From Welwitschia mirabilis (lineage: Eukaryota; Gnetophyta; Gnetopsida; Welwitschiales): a stretch of 64,000 nucleotides of DNA. The translations under genes and the position numbers were made by a program. Below the pieces are notes generated by a model. That model was not told the origin of the DNA. It did no database searches and saw only the letters and a program-made list of their open reading frames with translations. Position 1 is the stretch's first letter. Each line of letters begins with the position of its first letter. Below are positions 22,590 through 34,090 of this stretch, in pieces. Where the stretch lies: assembly GCA_051453625.1 (NCBI GenBank), contig JBOZIK010000001.1, forward strand, positions 230,657,804-230,721,803, given 5' to 3'.

Positions 22590-23480
22590 TATTAGATGGA
22601 TTCAAAAAGAATAGTACTATGACTTCTAGATGTGGTAACCACTATAGATCATTTGGTAGATGATCTCTAAGATAAGAGAAGTGAAGAAGAAATGACTTGG
22701 AAACTGATGATCCAATTTAGATATACAAATCCCTCAACGTTTGTAGGATCTAATAATGAAACTAAAGTATAAGCATGGCTGATTTTTACAAGTAAATAAT
22801 TAGATATGTTTAATTTTACATCAGAACAAAAAGCTATCTTAGTTGTGCACTAACTCAAAAAGGACGAAGCTCTTTGATGAAATAAAAAAAGGACACAATC
22901 CACATTTTTAAATCATTTGACTTGAAAGGACTTCGAGTTTCAATGCTGAGCTAGGTACATATTAGAATATTACTAGAACACCAAAGCAGAGGAAATCTAT
23001 AATATCATGCAAGGATCCTTGACAATAGTCCATACAAGAACAACTTTATGCAATTACTAAGATACATACTAGAAATAGCTATCTTTGAAAAATTTACAAA
23101 GGCCTTGGAGAAGGCCAAACTTACCAAAGAGTTGCAAAGTAGTAGCAGAAATTTCAAAGATAAGTGAGGTTGTTCACAAGAGCAAAGGAGAATTCAACCT
23201 ATAAAAAGATCCTTCTTTAAAAATGCAAGAGTAGTTAGAGATAGGAGTCAACACAAAGTTGTAAGAGTAAATAAAATGGATGTAATATAACTCCATGAAA
23301 GAGGAAAGACACCATTGGTAGCACCAAAGCCCATGCTTACTATAGAAAGTAGAGTTCAAGATCCCAGAGCTATTGGATGTTATAGCTTTAAAGGACCTTA
23401 CATGATTAGAAATTTTCCTATAAATAGAGAAAGATGCACATGGAAAAGTTGATGTTAAGAAACTATATGCATCAATATCT
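22590..23480 (+). pseudogene. Tekay-like gag relic with degenerate zinc knuckle
   Basis: Gag builds the particle and packages RNA. At about 22720 it reads NPSTFVGSNNETKV, then AWLIFTSK and MFNFTSEQKAIL, the chromovirus Gag N-terminal pattern (PPxFxG...W...F...EEQK). At 23378-23419 a CCHC zinc knuckle is recognisable as CYSFKGPYMIRNFP: the first Cys is kept, the second and the last are Phe, and the His is Tyr, so it could not bind zinc. Many stops and frameshifts lie between. Protease follows at once. Confidence 0.85.
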
Positions 23481-23499
23481 AAGAAGGATGCATAGCCAT

Positions 23500-23976
23500 T
23501 AGTATTCTTGAATAATTTAGATACCTTATTTAATGGTTCTATTAAAATTTTATTAGATCTAAGAGCAATAGATTTTTCTATATTCTTTTTATTATCTTAA
23601 AAGTTATTTACAAAAATGCACATCAAAAATAAAATAGTTATGGAACTTGTCAATGGTAGCATAGATAGGATCATGAGCAAGATTCCTATATGTGATGTTA
23701 TCATTGGAGGTCATAGTTTTTAGGCTAAACTTTTAATTTTAAAGTTGGAATATTTTGATGTTATTCTAGGAATAAACTATTTATAGGAAAACAAAGCTCA
23801 AATATATTGTTTTTCTAGGGAAGTTACTACATTAAGATCAAGCAATGAGAAATTTTTGTTGCCTATCACCTCTAACCCTTCCATCAAAAGATTGATACCT
23901 AAAAAGTAAATGATAAAGGAAGTCAAAAAAAGGAGAACCTGAGAAAGAGTTTGATTTATTTTTTCTCATTAATTTC
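23500..23976 (+). pseudogene. Tekay-like aspartic protease relic
   Basis: 23537-23870 reads GSIKILLDLRAIDFSIF, where the family has the catalytic D-S/T-G-A-T-H-S block; the Asp survives but Ser and Gly are lost. MELVNGSIDRI, CDVIIGGHSF, FDVILGINYL, NKAQIYCFSREVTTL and SSNEKFLLPI follow in correct order and spacing, an unmistakable Del-type protease. It is broken by stops (for example after LLS and at FxA). It is interrupted on the right by a repeated segment and a 100-N gap. Confidence 0.9.
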
Positions 23977-24177
23977 NNNNNNNNNNNNNNNNNNNNNNNN
24001 NNNNNNNNNNNNNNNNNNNNNNNNNNNNNNNNNNNNNNNNNNNNNNNNNNNNNNNNNNNNNNNNNNNNNNNNNNNNCCCTTCCATCAAAAGATTGATAAC
24101 TAAAAATTAAATGATAAATGAAGTCAAAAAAAGGATAACCTTTGAAATAGTTTGATTTATTTTTTCTCTTTAATTTC
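23877..24177. repeat. Duplicated 100-bp segment around a 100-N gap (23977-24076)
   Basis: 23877-23976 and 24078-24177 are diverged copies: both contain CTTCCATCAAAAGATTGATA and GTTTGATTTATTTTTTCTC, but differ at about ten positions. This is either a genuine tandem duplication in the protease-RT linker or two haplotypes placed in series. Confidence 0.8.
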
Positions 24178-24570
24178 AACTAGAAAGTTTTGACATATTA
24201 GTAGCAAAGAAATGTGCAGATTTATTTCTTAAAGGGCTAAGGGGTTATTCTTCAAGTAGAAATGAAGATTTTGAGATAACTCTTAAGCCTAAAACTAAAC
24301 CAATCTTGAAAGAATCTTATAATAGAACTAAAGACTTAAATAACTGCTCTTTTAGTTAAGGAATTAATTATACTAAGTATATCATCATGGGATGTATTAG
24401 CTCTTTTTGTCAAAAAGAAGGATAGTATTTTAAAAGTTTATGTGGACTATAGGATATTAAATAAAGTTACTATCAAGAATAGCTACCCCTTGTCTAAGAT
24501 TAAGAATTTTACTAGATTAACTTAAGCATTCAATAGTTTTCTTCAAAATTGATATTAAGTCTAGGTACCA

Positions 24571-25239
24571 NNNNNNNNNNNNNNNNNNNNNNNNNNNNNN
24601 NNNNNNNNNNNNNNNNNNNNNNNNNNNNNNNNNNNNNNNNNNNNNNNNNNNNNNNNNNNNNNNNNNNNNNNNNNNNNNNNNNNNNNNNNNNNNNNNNNNN
24701 NNNNNNNNNNNNNNNNNNNNNNNNNNNNNNNNNNNNNNNNNNNNNNNNNNNNNNNNNNNNNNNNNNNNNNNNNNNNNNNNNNNNNNNNNNNNNNNNNNNN
24801 NNNNNNNNNNNNNNNNNNNNNNNNNNNNNNNNNNNNNNNNNNNNNNNNNNNNNNNNNNNNNNNNNNNNNNNNNNNNNNNNNNNNNNNNNNNNNNNNNNNN
24901 NNNNNNNNNNNNNNNNNNNNNNNNNNNNNNNNNNNNNNNNNNNNNNNNNNNNNNNNNNNNNNNNNNNNNNNNNNNNNNNNNNNNNNNNNNNNNNNNNNNN
25001 NNNNNNNNNNNNNNNNNNNNNNNNNNNNNNNNNNNNNNNNNNNNNNNNNNNNNNNNNNNNNNNNNNNNNNNNNNNNNNNNNNNNNNNNNNNNNNNNNNNN
25101 NNNNNNNNNNNNNNNNNNNNNNNNNNNNNNNNNNNNNNNNNNNNNNNNNNNNNNNNNNNNNNNNNNNNNNNNNNNNNNNNNNNNNNNNNNNNNNNNNNNN
25201 NNNNNNNNNNNNNNNNNNNNNNNNNNNNNNNNNNNNNNN
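24571..25239. other. Assembly gap (669 N)
   Basis: A run of N inside the RT. The size is not implausible: about 200-220 RT codons are missing between the flanking blocks in related elements only if the N count is roughly right. Confidence 0.99.
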
Positions 25240-25516
25240 ATTATGGTTTGTATTAACAATGTGTTAGTTTATTCTCCAACTAAAGAAGCTTATGAGCAAC
25301 ATTTAAGGATAGTATTGGATACCTTACAAAGAAATCACTTCTACGATAATCTTGATTAGTATCAGTTTTGGCTATTTAAATTAAATTCTTAGGCCATATG
25401 ATTTCAAAATATGGATCAATATGCATGATAATAAGGCCCAAGCTACTGTGGATTGGCCTAAAACCAAATTAACAATAGAAGTGAGGAGTTTTCTTGATCT
25501 CACAAGATACTATAAA

Positions 25517-26004
25517 NNNNNNNNNNNNNNNNNNNNNNNNNNNNNNNNNNNNNNNNNNNNNNNNNNNNNNNNNNNNNNNNNNNNNNNNNNNNNNNNNNNN
25601 NNNNNNNNNNNNNNNNNNNNNNNNNNNNNNNNNNNNNNNNNNNNNNNNNNNNNNNNNNNNNNNNNNNNNNNNNNNNNNNNNNNNNNNNNNNNNNNNNNNN
25701 NNNNNNNNNNNNNNNNNNNNNNNNNNNNNNNNNNNNNNNNNNNNNNNNNNNNNNNNNNNNNNNNNNNNNNNNNNNNNNNNNNNNNNNNNNNNNNNNNNNN
25801 NNNNNNNNNNNNNNNNNNNNNNNNNNNNNNNNNNNNNNNNNNNNNNNNNNNNNNNNNNNNNNNNNNNNNNNNNNNNNNNNNNNNNNNNNNNNNNNNNNNN
25901 NNNNNNNNNNNNNNNNNNNNNNNNNNNNNNNNNNNNNNNNNNNNNNNNNNNNNNNNNNNNNNNNNNNNNNNNNNNNNNNNNNNNNNNNNNNNNNNNNNNN
26001 NNNN
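25517..26004. other. Assembly gap (488 N), probably spurious
   Basis: The 46 bases before the gap (25471-25516) are identical to the 46 bases after it (26005-26050), and the RT frame continues without loss if the two are overlapped. The true gap is therefore probably zero or negative. Confidence 0.9.
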
Positions 26005-26135
26005 AACAATAGAAGTGAGGAGTTTTCTTGATCTCACAAGATACTATAAAAGGTTTATTAAAAACTTTTCTAAGGTAGATTCTCCATTAACCTTCTTATT
26101 GAGAAATAATAAGAAATTTGAATGGATAAAATGAT

Positions 26136-26590
26136 GTAAAGAATCATTTTAAACATTGAAATCAAATCTTATCTCAACATAAGTAATGAGAATGCCCAAA
26201 GTAGGAAATCCTTACACAGTTAACATAGATGCCTTCGGTAAAGGCTTGGAAGTAGTAATAATGCAAGAAGGTAAAATGATAGCCTATGCATCTAGGTAAT
26301 TAAAGAATTATGAAAGGAATTATCTTATCCAAACTTGAATCTAACAATAGTTATACATGCATTAAGAATTTGGATACGCTATCTTTATGACAAATAGATA
26401 GAAGTTTGAACAAATCACAAGATTCTAAAGTATATTCATTTACAACCCAATTTGAATCTTAGGCAAAGAAAATGAGTAGAAGATTTATGGAATTATGATA
26501 TAACAGTGAACTACCATGCAAGAAAGCTTAATGTGGTCATAGATGCCTTAAACCGAAGAAGGCATGTACTCTATAATATAAAATTAGATA
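26136..26590 (+). pseudogene. Tekay-like RNase H relic
   Basis: 26195-26310 reads VGNPYTVNIDAFGKGLEVVI, then MQEGKMIAYASRQLKNYERN, the Ty3 RNase H N-terminal half with the first catalytic Asp kept. Further blocks (FEQITRF, LGKENE, MQESLMWS) follow in other frames up to a 'VADALSR'-like end at about 26550 (VIDALNR in frame: GTCATAGATGCCTTAAACCG). Stops are present at several places. Confidence 0.88.
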
Positions 26591-26619
26591 GTAATTTAAA
26601 AAAATTAATTTATTAGGCA

Positions 26620-27600
26620 CAATAGAATTGTCCCATTTACAAAATAGCTACAGAAACTAAAATGAAAGGATTTACAATTTGGAAAGATCAATTAGTATGC
26701 TATTTAGAGAAGATTGTGATACCTAATGTGGAAAGAATTAAACAAATAATTTTTAAAGAGTTTCATGCAACTAAATGTGCTATACATCTAGGAGTTAATA
26801 AGATTTATAGTAATATCAAGTAGTTCTATTAGTGGCTAGGAATGAAGTTAGAAATTGCAAACTACATAGCCAAATACATGGTTTCGTAATTAGTTAAGGC
26901 TAAACATAAACATCCTATAGGACTTCTACATTTCCATAATGTTCTAGAATGGAAATAGAAAATGGTAGGCATGGATTTTATCATAGGATTACCTAGGACC
27001 AAGGAAGGATATGATTCCATCTTGGCTATGGTAGATCCTCTAACTAAGAATGCACATTTTTGCCTAGTAAAAACAACTAATACAACTATATGAATTATAA
27101 GGAAATATGTCAAAAATATTATTAATCTTCATGAAGTATCCATGGTGATAATCTCTAACTGATATAGAAAATTTACATTTAGATGTTGAACATCTTTCCA
27201 TAAGGAGTTAGGCATAAAATTGAATTTGAGTATAACTTTTCATCCTCATATCGATGAACAAATAGAAAGAACTAATTAGATATTAAAATATTTTTTAAGA
27301 TCAATTATACTAGATTTTGGTGGATCATCATCAAATATTTTTCCTCTTATGGAATTTACTTATAATAATAGTTATCAAGAGTCAATTAGATGTGCACTAT
27401 TTAAAGCTTTATATGGAATGATATGTAGAATATTAGTTTCTTATTTTAATGCAGTATATAATAAGATACTATGAGTTTCATATACTCAATACTGAGAAGA
27501 GAAGATTAGACAAATTAGGAAGAGACTTTAGATAGTTAAGAATTTATAGATAAAATATGCAAATTAACATATAAGAAATGTAGAATTCTAAGAAGGGGAT
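26620..27600 (+). pseudogene. Tekay-like integrase relic
   Basis: The zinc-finger region reads FKEFHATKCAIHLGVNKIYS (H-H part) and YIAKYMVS (CC part lost). The core reads VGMDFIIGLPRTKEGYDSIL with the first catalytic Asp kept, LTKNAHFCLVKTTNTT, then a decayed 'VSDRDPRF' block (IISN, stop, YRKF: second Asp lost), LGIKLNLSITFHPHIDEQIE, PLMEFTYNNSYQESI and ALFKALYGM. These are the standard Del/Tekay integrase blocks in order. There are at least five stops. The 83-codon frame on the opposite strand (26862-27113) is a shadow. Confidence 0.93.
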
Positions 27601-28028
27601 CATGTATTTCTCAAGTGTTCCCCATTCAAGAAAGTTTTCAGATTTGGTAAGAAATGTAAAATGTCTCTAAGATATATAAAACCATATCAGATCTCTAGAA
27701 GAATTGGATTCATGGCATATGAACTACCTCTACCATCATAGTTTTCCATGTTATATAATGTCTTTCATGTATCATTGTTTAGGAAATGTATTTCCAATGG
27801 AACCAAGGTTATTCTAGTTGAAGATGTAAATATCCTTCCTAATTTCATCATAGAAACTCAACTAGTAAAGCTACTAAATCAAAAGAAAATGGAACTTTAA
27901 GGGAATAAAATTAAATTATATAAGGTTAAATGGCCAGAGTAGATGAAAGATAAGATGACATGAGAAAATGAGAATAACATCTTGCAGTGAAAACCTAAAC
28001 TACTAGCAAGTTTCTAGAACAAGACTTC
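27601..28028 (+). pseudogene. Tekay-like integrase C-terminal region with chromodomain-like tail
   Basis: GDHVFLKCSPFKKVFRFGKK, then LRYIKPYQI and YNVFHVSLFRKCI, are the conserved GPY/F-type C-terminal blocks of chromovirus integrases. IETQLVKLLNQKKMEL and LYKVKWPE (27905-27945) correspond to the start of the terminal targeting domain ('LVKVLWRNH'). It ends before the polypurine tract. It carries stops. Confidence 0.85.
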
Positions 28029-28044
28029 TTAAGGGGTGAAGAAA
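28029..28044 (+). other. Polypurine tract of the Tekay-like element
   Basis: TTAAGGGGTGAAGAAA directly before the 3' LTR start TACCACATC. Confidence 0.85.
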
Positions 28045-31000
28045 TACCACATCTAAACTTTTAAGGTTCAATATTCTAAATAATTCTTAATATTATAGAT
28101 CCTCAATTAATTTAACTATTGCATGTATTTCTTTTCTAATTTTTAGTGGTGTAATTTTATCATGAAAATTTTGTTCTAAAATTCCTCACATTTTATGGTA
28201 GTCATAATATTGCTCTTGTTGAAAATTCTTAATGATTTAATTATTTTTATTTGGAGGTTAAATTATTTAAACTATTATACTATTATCTATTTAAACTAGA
28301 AAGTACTTTTTATGTGATTTTTGAAAATTACTTCTTATTGTAATAATTGTATGATGAGCATTGTTATTTCTCATTAATATATTAATGCACACAATGTCCT
28401 GGTGAGAAATTGAATAAGAGAGTTATAAAATGAATACTACTTTCATCACCCTCCTTTAAGATGATGCCTTTTTATGTTCTTATCTCTTTTGACATTTTAC
28501 ATCATCTACTATAAATATGATCTTCTTTGCCTCTCATTTGGTATCTTAAGAAACTCTTACTACCAAATCTTGGAGCTTAAATAAGTCTTGGGACCTTGAA
28601 GCCTTGAAATCTTCAAGAGTTCTTTAGTCTTTGTTTTGATCTTAATATAGTTTTAAGGTCTTAATTTCATTCTTGTATGGTTTTTTGTTTTACATTTATT
28701 TTCTTTCATTATTCTTTTTTCTTATATCTCGAATTAGTCTTTATTTTTAAATGATTTCAATATTATGTAATTCTTATAAGGTTGTTCTTTCATATTGATG
28801 AAGTTTGCATGATCTATTTAGACTACATACACCTCATGTTAGTGTTTTCTTATGTACTTTATATCACAACTCTTCTCATATTGTCTAAGCCTTATGATGA
28901 GTTGTTGATTTGACTTATTTGGCTATTAACCTTGGTTGATAATTCTTAAATAAGAAAATTAAAATTGACTAGGGTAACCAATTGTTTAGGGTTCAGGGAG
29001 TGTTACTTTCTAGAGGGATTACTGAGGCTATGAAACCAAACTTCTAGGATAATAGAAAAAAATGTGATCAATTTACCATTTGTCCCTCCTAGATTATATG
29101 CAACTAGATTACTGAAAATTTGTATGAAGTAATAGTAAAACAAAATAAAATCAAAGTGGAGCCTAGGTTATTTTTGATTTTTTCTGGTTATTCCTTATTC
29201 ATTTGAGAATCCTTTACCATTTCATACCTTGTCATGGATCATACTGGGAACTGTAAATATTACAGTTTTCATTCCATATTTACTTGTATAGGAAATATCT
29301 CAAGGAACAAGGTAAAAAGAAATTAATGTTAGGTGAATCCTATGTGATTTTACATTTAAAATATTTATGTATTTTCAAATTTTATGTGATGTCTCTATAA
29401 TTCTTAAGGAATTATTATTGAAATTATTTTTAAAAAAAAATTTATTTACAAGCTATTAGAAAATGTACATATTTTAATTATGAATCAAGAAATTGTTATA
29501 GATAGTTTAATTTATAAGAAACTCTCTTTAGATATTTTTTCAGTTTTATTGATTAATTTCTCTAAATATTATTTATTGTTATTTCCATTCGGGCACAAAA
29601 TTACTAAGAATATTTTGTGAAAAAATAAAATAATTTAGGACCATTACTTAGTCAAACATCAATAATCTAGTCTATGGATACCTAAGATGATATTTTTTTA
29701 AAGGTAGGAACTTAATGTATTTTATGGATTGTAGGAAACCTTGAAATTAGGAATAATATAAAGAATCTTTTAACAGAAACTTACTTTCATAAAACTTAAA
29801 CATATATTTGTATAATGAATTATTTACATAAGACCTTAGCATATATTTTATTCCTTAAAAATTTTATTTGTTAGTAGAAAGATAACAAAATGTAATTCCT
29901 TAAACTCGAACTCGTAACCTCTTATTATACCACCTTAATACTACATGCAATACTACTTATGTAATGCTTATGATTTTGAATTAGTTATAAGTCATCAAAT
30001 TTTCTAGTTCCATGATGTTCTTCTAACTTATGTGCTATAGGCCACCTCAACAACCCTCATCAATAAATGCTTTATTTCTTTTCCTTCTATGCACAGTCCT
30101 TATTCTGAAATAGTTAAATGTCCTCCTCCTAGCAACTAAACTTTGAGATCTAATGCCTTCTAAAATGCAATATCCCTATATTCTACATTTCAATGGTTTC
30201 TCTTTCACTAGTGGTTGCACATTCTTCTTCTTCTCATTTATCGCTAGGAAAGCATTATTTGTCAATATCATTCAAGGCCCTTCAAATGTCTTTGTAAGTG
30301 CTTATTCTCGCTAGAAACAACTTAAATTCTTGAATTTCCTCCTTTTCTTACTCTCAACCATGGCTTACCATCTTAAATGGCCATCAAACATCCAACATAG
30401 CCAACTCTTACTTCTTTACTCCCCAAAGTAATTAACTACACATGCACTAGTATGGCTATTAACTATATCCATTTTATTTGATCATTTCATTGGAATTTCA
30501 TGTTCACACTCTAATAAATCCATATCGCCCACTAAATAGGGTTATTAAGTTGTTTATTCATGTGATTTGGAAAAATAAAGTAAATTTGCTAATTTCATTT
30601 CTCTCCTTAATGACCTTTTACAATCCCTTTCACCTTGCTTTTATTTACAAGTGTGCCCTTTACAAAGTTATTATCCTTACATATTGGCTATCTATGTTTC
30701 CTCTTTCCTTTTATTTACCTCAATCATAGTCTTTCTTCCATTAGAAATATTATTTGAAATCTTCTTTAATCATGCATCTTAAAAGGTTCCTTCTATGTTA
30801 GCCAAAATTTACTTTGCATAGAGGATAAAACATTAGCATTTACCTAAAACTTGTGCATCTTCCTTATTATTGAACTAATACTTCAGTGTTTATTTGCCTC
30901 TCTATTTCCAAACTTTGTTTCCTTTTTATTTTAGAAAATTCATTAAAACTGTGAAAAAGCCCAAACTATCACATCTTTTCCTTAGTAACATGAAACTTAG

Positions 31001-31813
31001 ACCACCATTGAAATATTATCTATACCTACTTTCTCTTTCATACTTCCTCCTATGCATTATTGCATGAGGTTATAACACATTATTTTCTTCCTCCAACACC
31101 TTACATCTAGTGAAATAGACTTCTTTTCCTTCACTTCTATTTCATTTTCTTTTCTCTTGTATTAAAGGATTGCCAATATTTAATTTGTACTAGTAATTAC
31201 ATAAATTCAAGCTCTTCTTTTCCTCTGTGTTGGTCATCAATACCTCTTTCTATGTTTTTGCATGAGTTTTGCCATGTCGAAAGTCAAAACCCATAAGTTA
31301 GTAGGTGAAAACTATCATCCTTACAAAAAGATTCAATACCATCTTCTTAGATGTTAGGTGAAAGTCATTTACTTTATATTATCTAAATATCTTAAGTGCT
31401 TATGAAGAAAATTATTAGATAGAAGAAAAATAGTTCTAATTTTAAATTCTAGAAGTCACATTTTGCACATAACTGTTAAAAAAAAAAGAGGAGATAATTA
31501 ATATGACCACTAATACAAGTTTAGAATACTAAGATTATTATAACTTTTACCTTTTAATTAAAAATATGTTCCTAAATCCATTAAATGATGTAGAATATAG
31601 CTTGCTTAGGTATATCTAATAACTATTGGTGTGTCATCCCAATTATATTATCATTTTAACCTTATGATAATAACCAAAGTTTATCCCTTATGTATAATTA
31701 GGTAAATAAGGAATAACCTTATTTAAAGCTCAAATATAAATACCATATCTTAGTCCTCTTGGCTATATATTTATGATTTAGTTATAGCTTTTAAAGATTA
31801 AGTAATCATTACA
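28045..31813 (+). mobile_element. 3' LTR of the Tekay-like element
   Basis: 3,769 bp, colinear with 18879-22505, ends ATTACA, followed by the target duplication CCTCT. The small open frames inside it (for example 30478-30729) are not conserved in the sister LTR and are not genes. Confidence 0.93.
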
Positions 31814-31818
31814 CCTCT
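31814..31818 (+). repeat. Target-site duplication (right) of the Tekay-like element
   Basis: CCTCT, identical to 18874-18878. Copia C pol resumes immediately after it. Confidence 0.9.
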
Positions 31819-32900
31819 GTATAGCTTTTGATTTACCTTCTTATCATTTTTATCTTTGTTTAATTTAATGTTTGATTTATGGGAGTGTCTTTTCCTTCAC
31901 AATTTTATAAACCCTACTTAACTAACAAATTATTAATATATTTTACTTATGAAATGAATGTACCTTGCTTATGTTACATTACTCATTTCTCCCATAAGAC
32001 TCATTTCAAACTCATCCTGCATAATCTTAGAAAATTTCTTGCACAAGGATTCATTAGTAGCATCAAAAATAATATCATCTACATAAATTTAAATAATAAT
32101 AAAAATGTTACTATCTTTTCTAATGAATAATGTTGCATTTGATGTACTTCTTTTGAAACTGTTTTCAATCAAATGAAATGAAATTTTTTCATCTTAAGCT
32201 CTTAGAGCTTGTTTAAGATTATAGAGAGCCTTCTTAAATTCGTATACATGATTATATTTTTGTAAGCTAATGAATCCATTTGGTTGTTTAACATATACTT
32301 ATTTTTAAATATTTCCATTTAGAAAAGCACTTTTAACATTCATTTTCTAATGTTTGTGACCTTTCCTATAAGTAAATGCTATAAGCATTATTATTGATTA
32401 CATATGAGCCACATGAGAAAATGTTTCTTCAAAGTTAATTCCTTCATATTGATTGTAACCTTTTACCATTAATCTTGATTTGTTTCTACTAACCTTATCA
32501 TGTTCATCTATTTTATTTCCAAAAACCTACTTAGTGCTAGTAACTGATCTATTGGAAGCTCTTCTTGCATAGCAACCATTTAATGCTTATCATTTTTAGC
32601 TTCTTTAAAAGGTTTAGATTTGACTTGAGATATATAAGTTGCATAACCACAAAATTATCTAGTATGACTTCTAGTTTAAATACCTTCATATGGACTTCCT
32701 ATAATGTTCCTAATAGAGTGACTCTTCTTTAATCTGATCATGATTAATGGATTTTCCTTTTTTGTTTCTTCTTTTACTTCTTCACTATCTAATTGTAGTT
32801 AAAGATGCCTAGGGATTTGAATAATTTACAGATGAGTATAATCATCTTTTACAACCATAGGAGTCAGCTCAATATCATTTATTTTAACATTTATAGTTTC
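31819..32900 (-). pseudogene. Copia element C reverse transcriptase relic
   Basis: Minus-strand reading, 32900 to 31819. The RT lead-in contains PFKEAKNDKH, then KMNVKSAFLNGNI, VYVKQPNGFISLQKYNHVYE, FKKALYNLKQALRA and KIYVDDIIFDATNESLCKKF, which continues into MQDEFEMSLMGE. This is the SIRE/Opie-type copia RT. The catalytic YVDD (32074-32085) is intact, unlike in the younger Tekay element inside it. There are stops (for example in the 'FLGLQI' block) and frameshifts. The gene is cut at 31818 by the Tekay insertion and continues at 18873. Confidence 0.92.
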
Positions 32901-33660
32901 CTTAACTACATGTATTCTATTATTATACACATTATAAGCCTTATAAATCATAGAGTATCCTTAAAAAATTCCTTCATTAACTTTTGAATCAAACTTTCTT
33001 GAATTTTATTTTTCATTTAAAATAAAGCATTTTGATCTAAAGATATGAAAGTAATTAACAGAAGATTTTCTACTTGATCATAACTCATATGAAGTTTTAG
33101 ACATGAATCATCTTACCAGAATCCTATTGGAAACGTAGTATGCTATATTAATTACTTCTACTTAAAAATGATATGGTACCTTTTTGCCATGCATCATTGT
33201 CCTGGCCATTTCATTGAGAACTCTATTCTTTCTTTCAGCAAATCCATTTTTTTGGGGTGTCCTTAGAGAAAATAATTAATGTAGAATGCCAAAATATTCA
33301 AAGAATTTTTACATTTTTAAATTTGGTAACATTATTACTTCTTATCATTTTGATCTTATATCCTTTTTGATTTTGTATCCTGATGCATAACTTAGAAAAA
33401 CATTAAAAGTATCATCCTTATGTGCAAGAAAGGCTACCCAGAAAAAATAAGAAAAATCATCTATAATTATCAAATAATATCTTTTCTTAAATAAAATTTT
33501 TATAGATGAAGAATCCAAAATGTTTAAATGTAAGAGATGTAATGGACATTAAGTAGAAATAAAATTTTCCTTACCAAATTTTACCTTTGTTTGTTTTCCT
33601 TTTTGACAAGCTTCATAGATCTGATTATTAATGCTTTTGAACTTGGAAAGCCTTCTTACC
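32901..33660 (-). pseudogene. Copia element C integrase relic
   Basis: Minus strand: YYLIIIDDFSYFFWVAFLAH at about 33480-33420 (the 'VIVDDYSRFTWVLFLAHK' block with catalytic Asp), IKKDIRSK in place of the 'IRSDHGGEF' block, SLRTPQKNGFAERKNRVLNE at 33268-33210, the copia 'TPQQNGVVERKNR' block with the catalytic Glu, and MARTMMHGKK. The C-terminal part (SKCFILNEK, 33030-33000) is degenerate. Several stops. Confidence 0.9.
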
Positions 33661-34090
33661 ATTTCCTTTATAGATAATATTTTGAGAAGATCTTTGTTCA
33701 CATGGCCAATTTTCCTATTTCATAACTCTTCTTCATCTACTTTACTAAGAAAACACTTGGTTTCATTATTAGATATGTCTTGCAAAGTGGTAACATAAAC
33801 ATTTGATTTCTTTATATCAATAAATAAGACTTTTGAAGTATTTTACTCTCTTATAATACAATTATTTTTTGTAAATGTAATATAAAGATTTGCATCATAT
33901 ATTTAAGTTACACTTACAAGATTATGTTGCAAACCTTCTACAAAAAATACATATTTTACTTCTCCTAAATTACCTCATCCAATGGTGTCAATGCCTTTAA
34001 TTGTAGTGAAGTTAGACCTGTCTTCATTTATATATCTAGAGCATCCACTATTAAATATCATGTATGCTTCTTAACTACTCTAAGTGCTAT
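33661..34090 (-). pseudogene. Copia element C protease and GAG-pre-integrase relic
   Basis: Minus strand 34060-33560: FNSGCSRYINEDRSNFTTIK, where related elements have the protease active site I-D-S-G-C-S-R-H-M; the catalytic Asp is Asn. KYVFFVEGLQHNLVSVT, NNCIIRE, SKVLFIDIKKSNVYVTTLQD, then the pre-integrase block IGHVNKDLLKILSIKEMVRR and IYEACQKGKQTKVKFGKENF. Order and spacing match SIRE-like pol. Few stops here: this is one of the better-preserved stretches of the window. Confidence 0.9.

Larger units (their letters stand above)
24178..26135 (+). pseudogene. Tekay-like reverse transcriptase relic
   Basis: 24200-24340 reads LKGLRGYSSSRNEDFEITLK, the RT lead-in. 24437-24490 reads [19 protein letters not shown], the '[19 protein letters not shown]' block. 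SSKLILSLGT corresponds to 'FSKIDLRSGYH' before a 669-N gap (24571-25239). After it, 25243-25350 gives MVCINNVLVYSPTKEAYEQH: the catalytic F-x-D-D box is I-N-N, both aspartates changed to Asn (AAC AAT at 25255-25260). Then IEVRSFLDLTRYYK, present twice around a 488-N gap, and RFIKNFSKVDSPLTFLLRNN. The RT is non-functional. Confidence 0.92.
18879..31813 (+). mobile_element. Ty3 chromovirus (Tekay/Del-like) element, complete frame, decayed
   Basis: 12.9 kb: LTR 18879-22505, PBS 22510-22521, gag, protease, RT, RNase H, integrase with a chromovirus-type C-terminal region, polypurine tract 28029-28044, LTR 28045-31813, and a perfect CCTCT target duplication. LTRs of 3.6-3.8 kb and the gag/protease/integrase peptides fit the Tekay (Del) clade. 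In one aligned block (19693-19766 against 28946-29019) I count 16 mismatches in 74 bases, mostly transitions, so the insertion is very old. It sits in the pol gene of copia element C. Confidence 0.93.

Noticed and set aside
26862-27113. 83-codon minus-strand frame
   Set aside because: Antisense of the Tekay integrase, whose blocks are clear on the + strand.
30478-30729. Small frame inside the Tekay 3' LTR
   Set aside because: The equivalent place in the 5' LTR is not open, so there is no sign of coding constraint.
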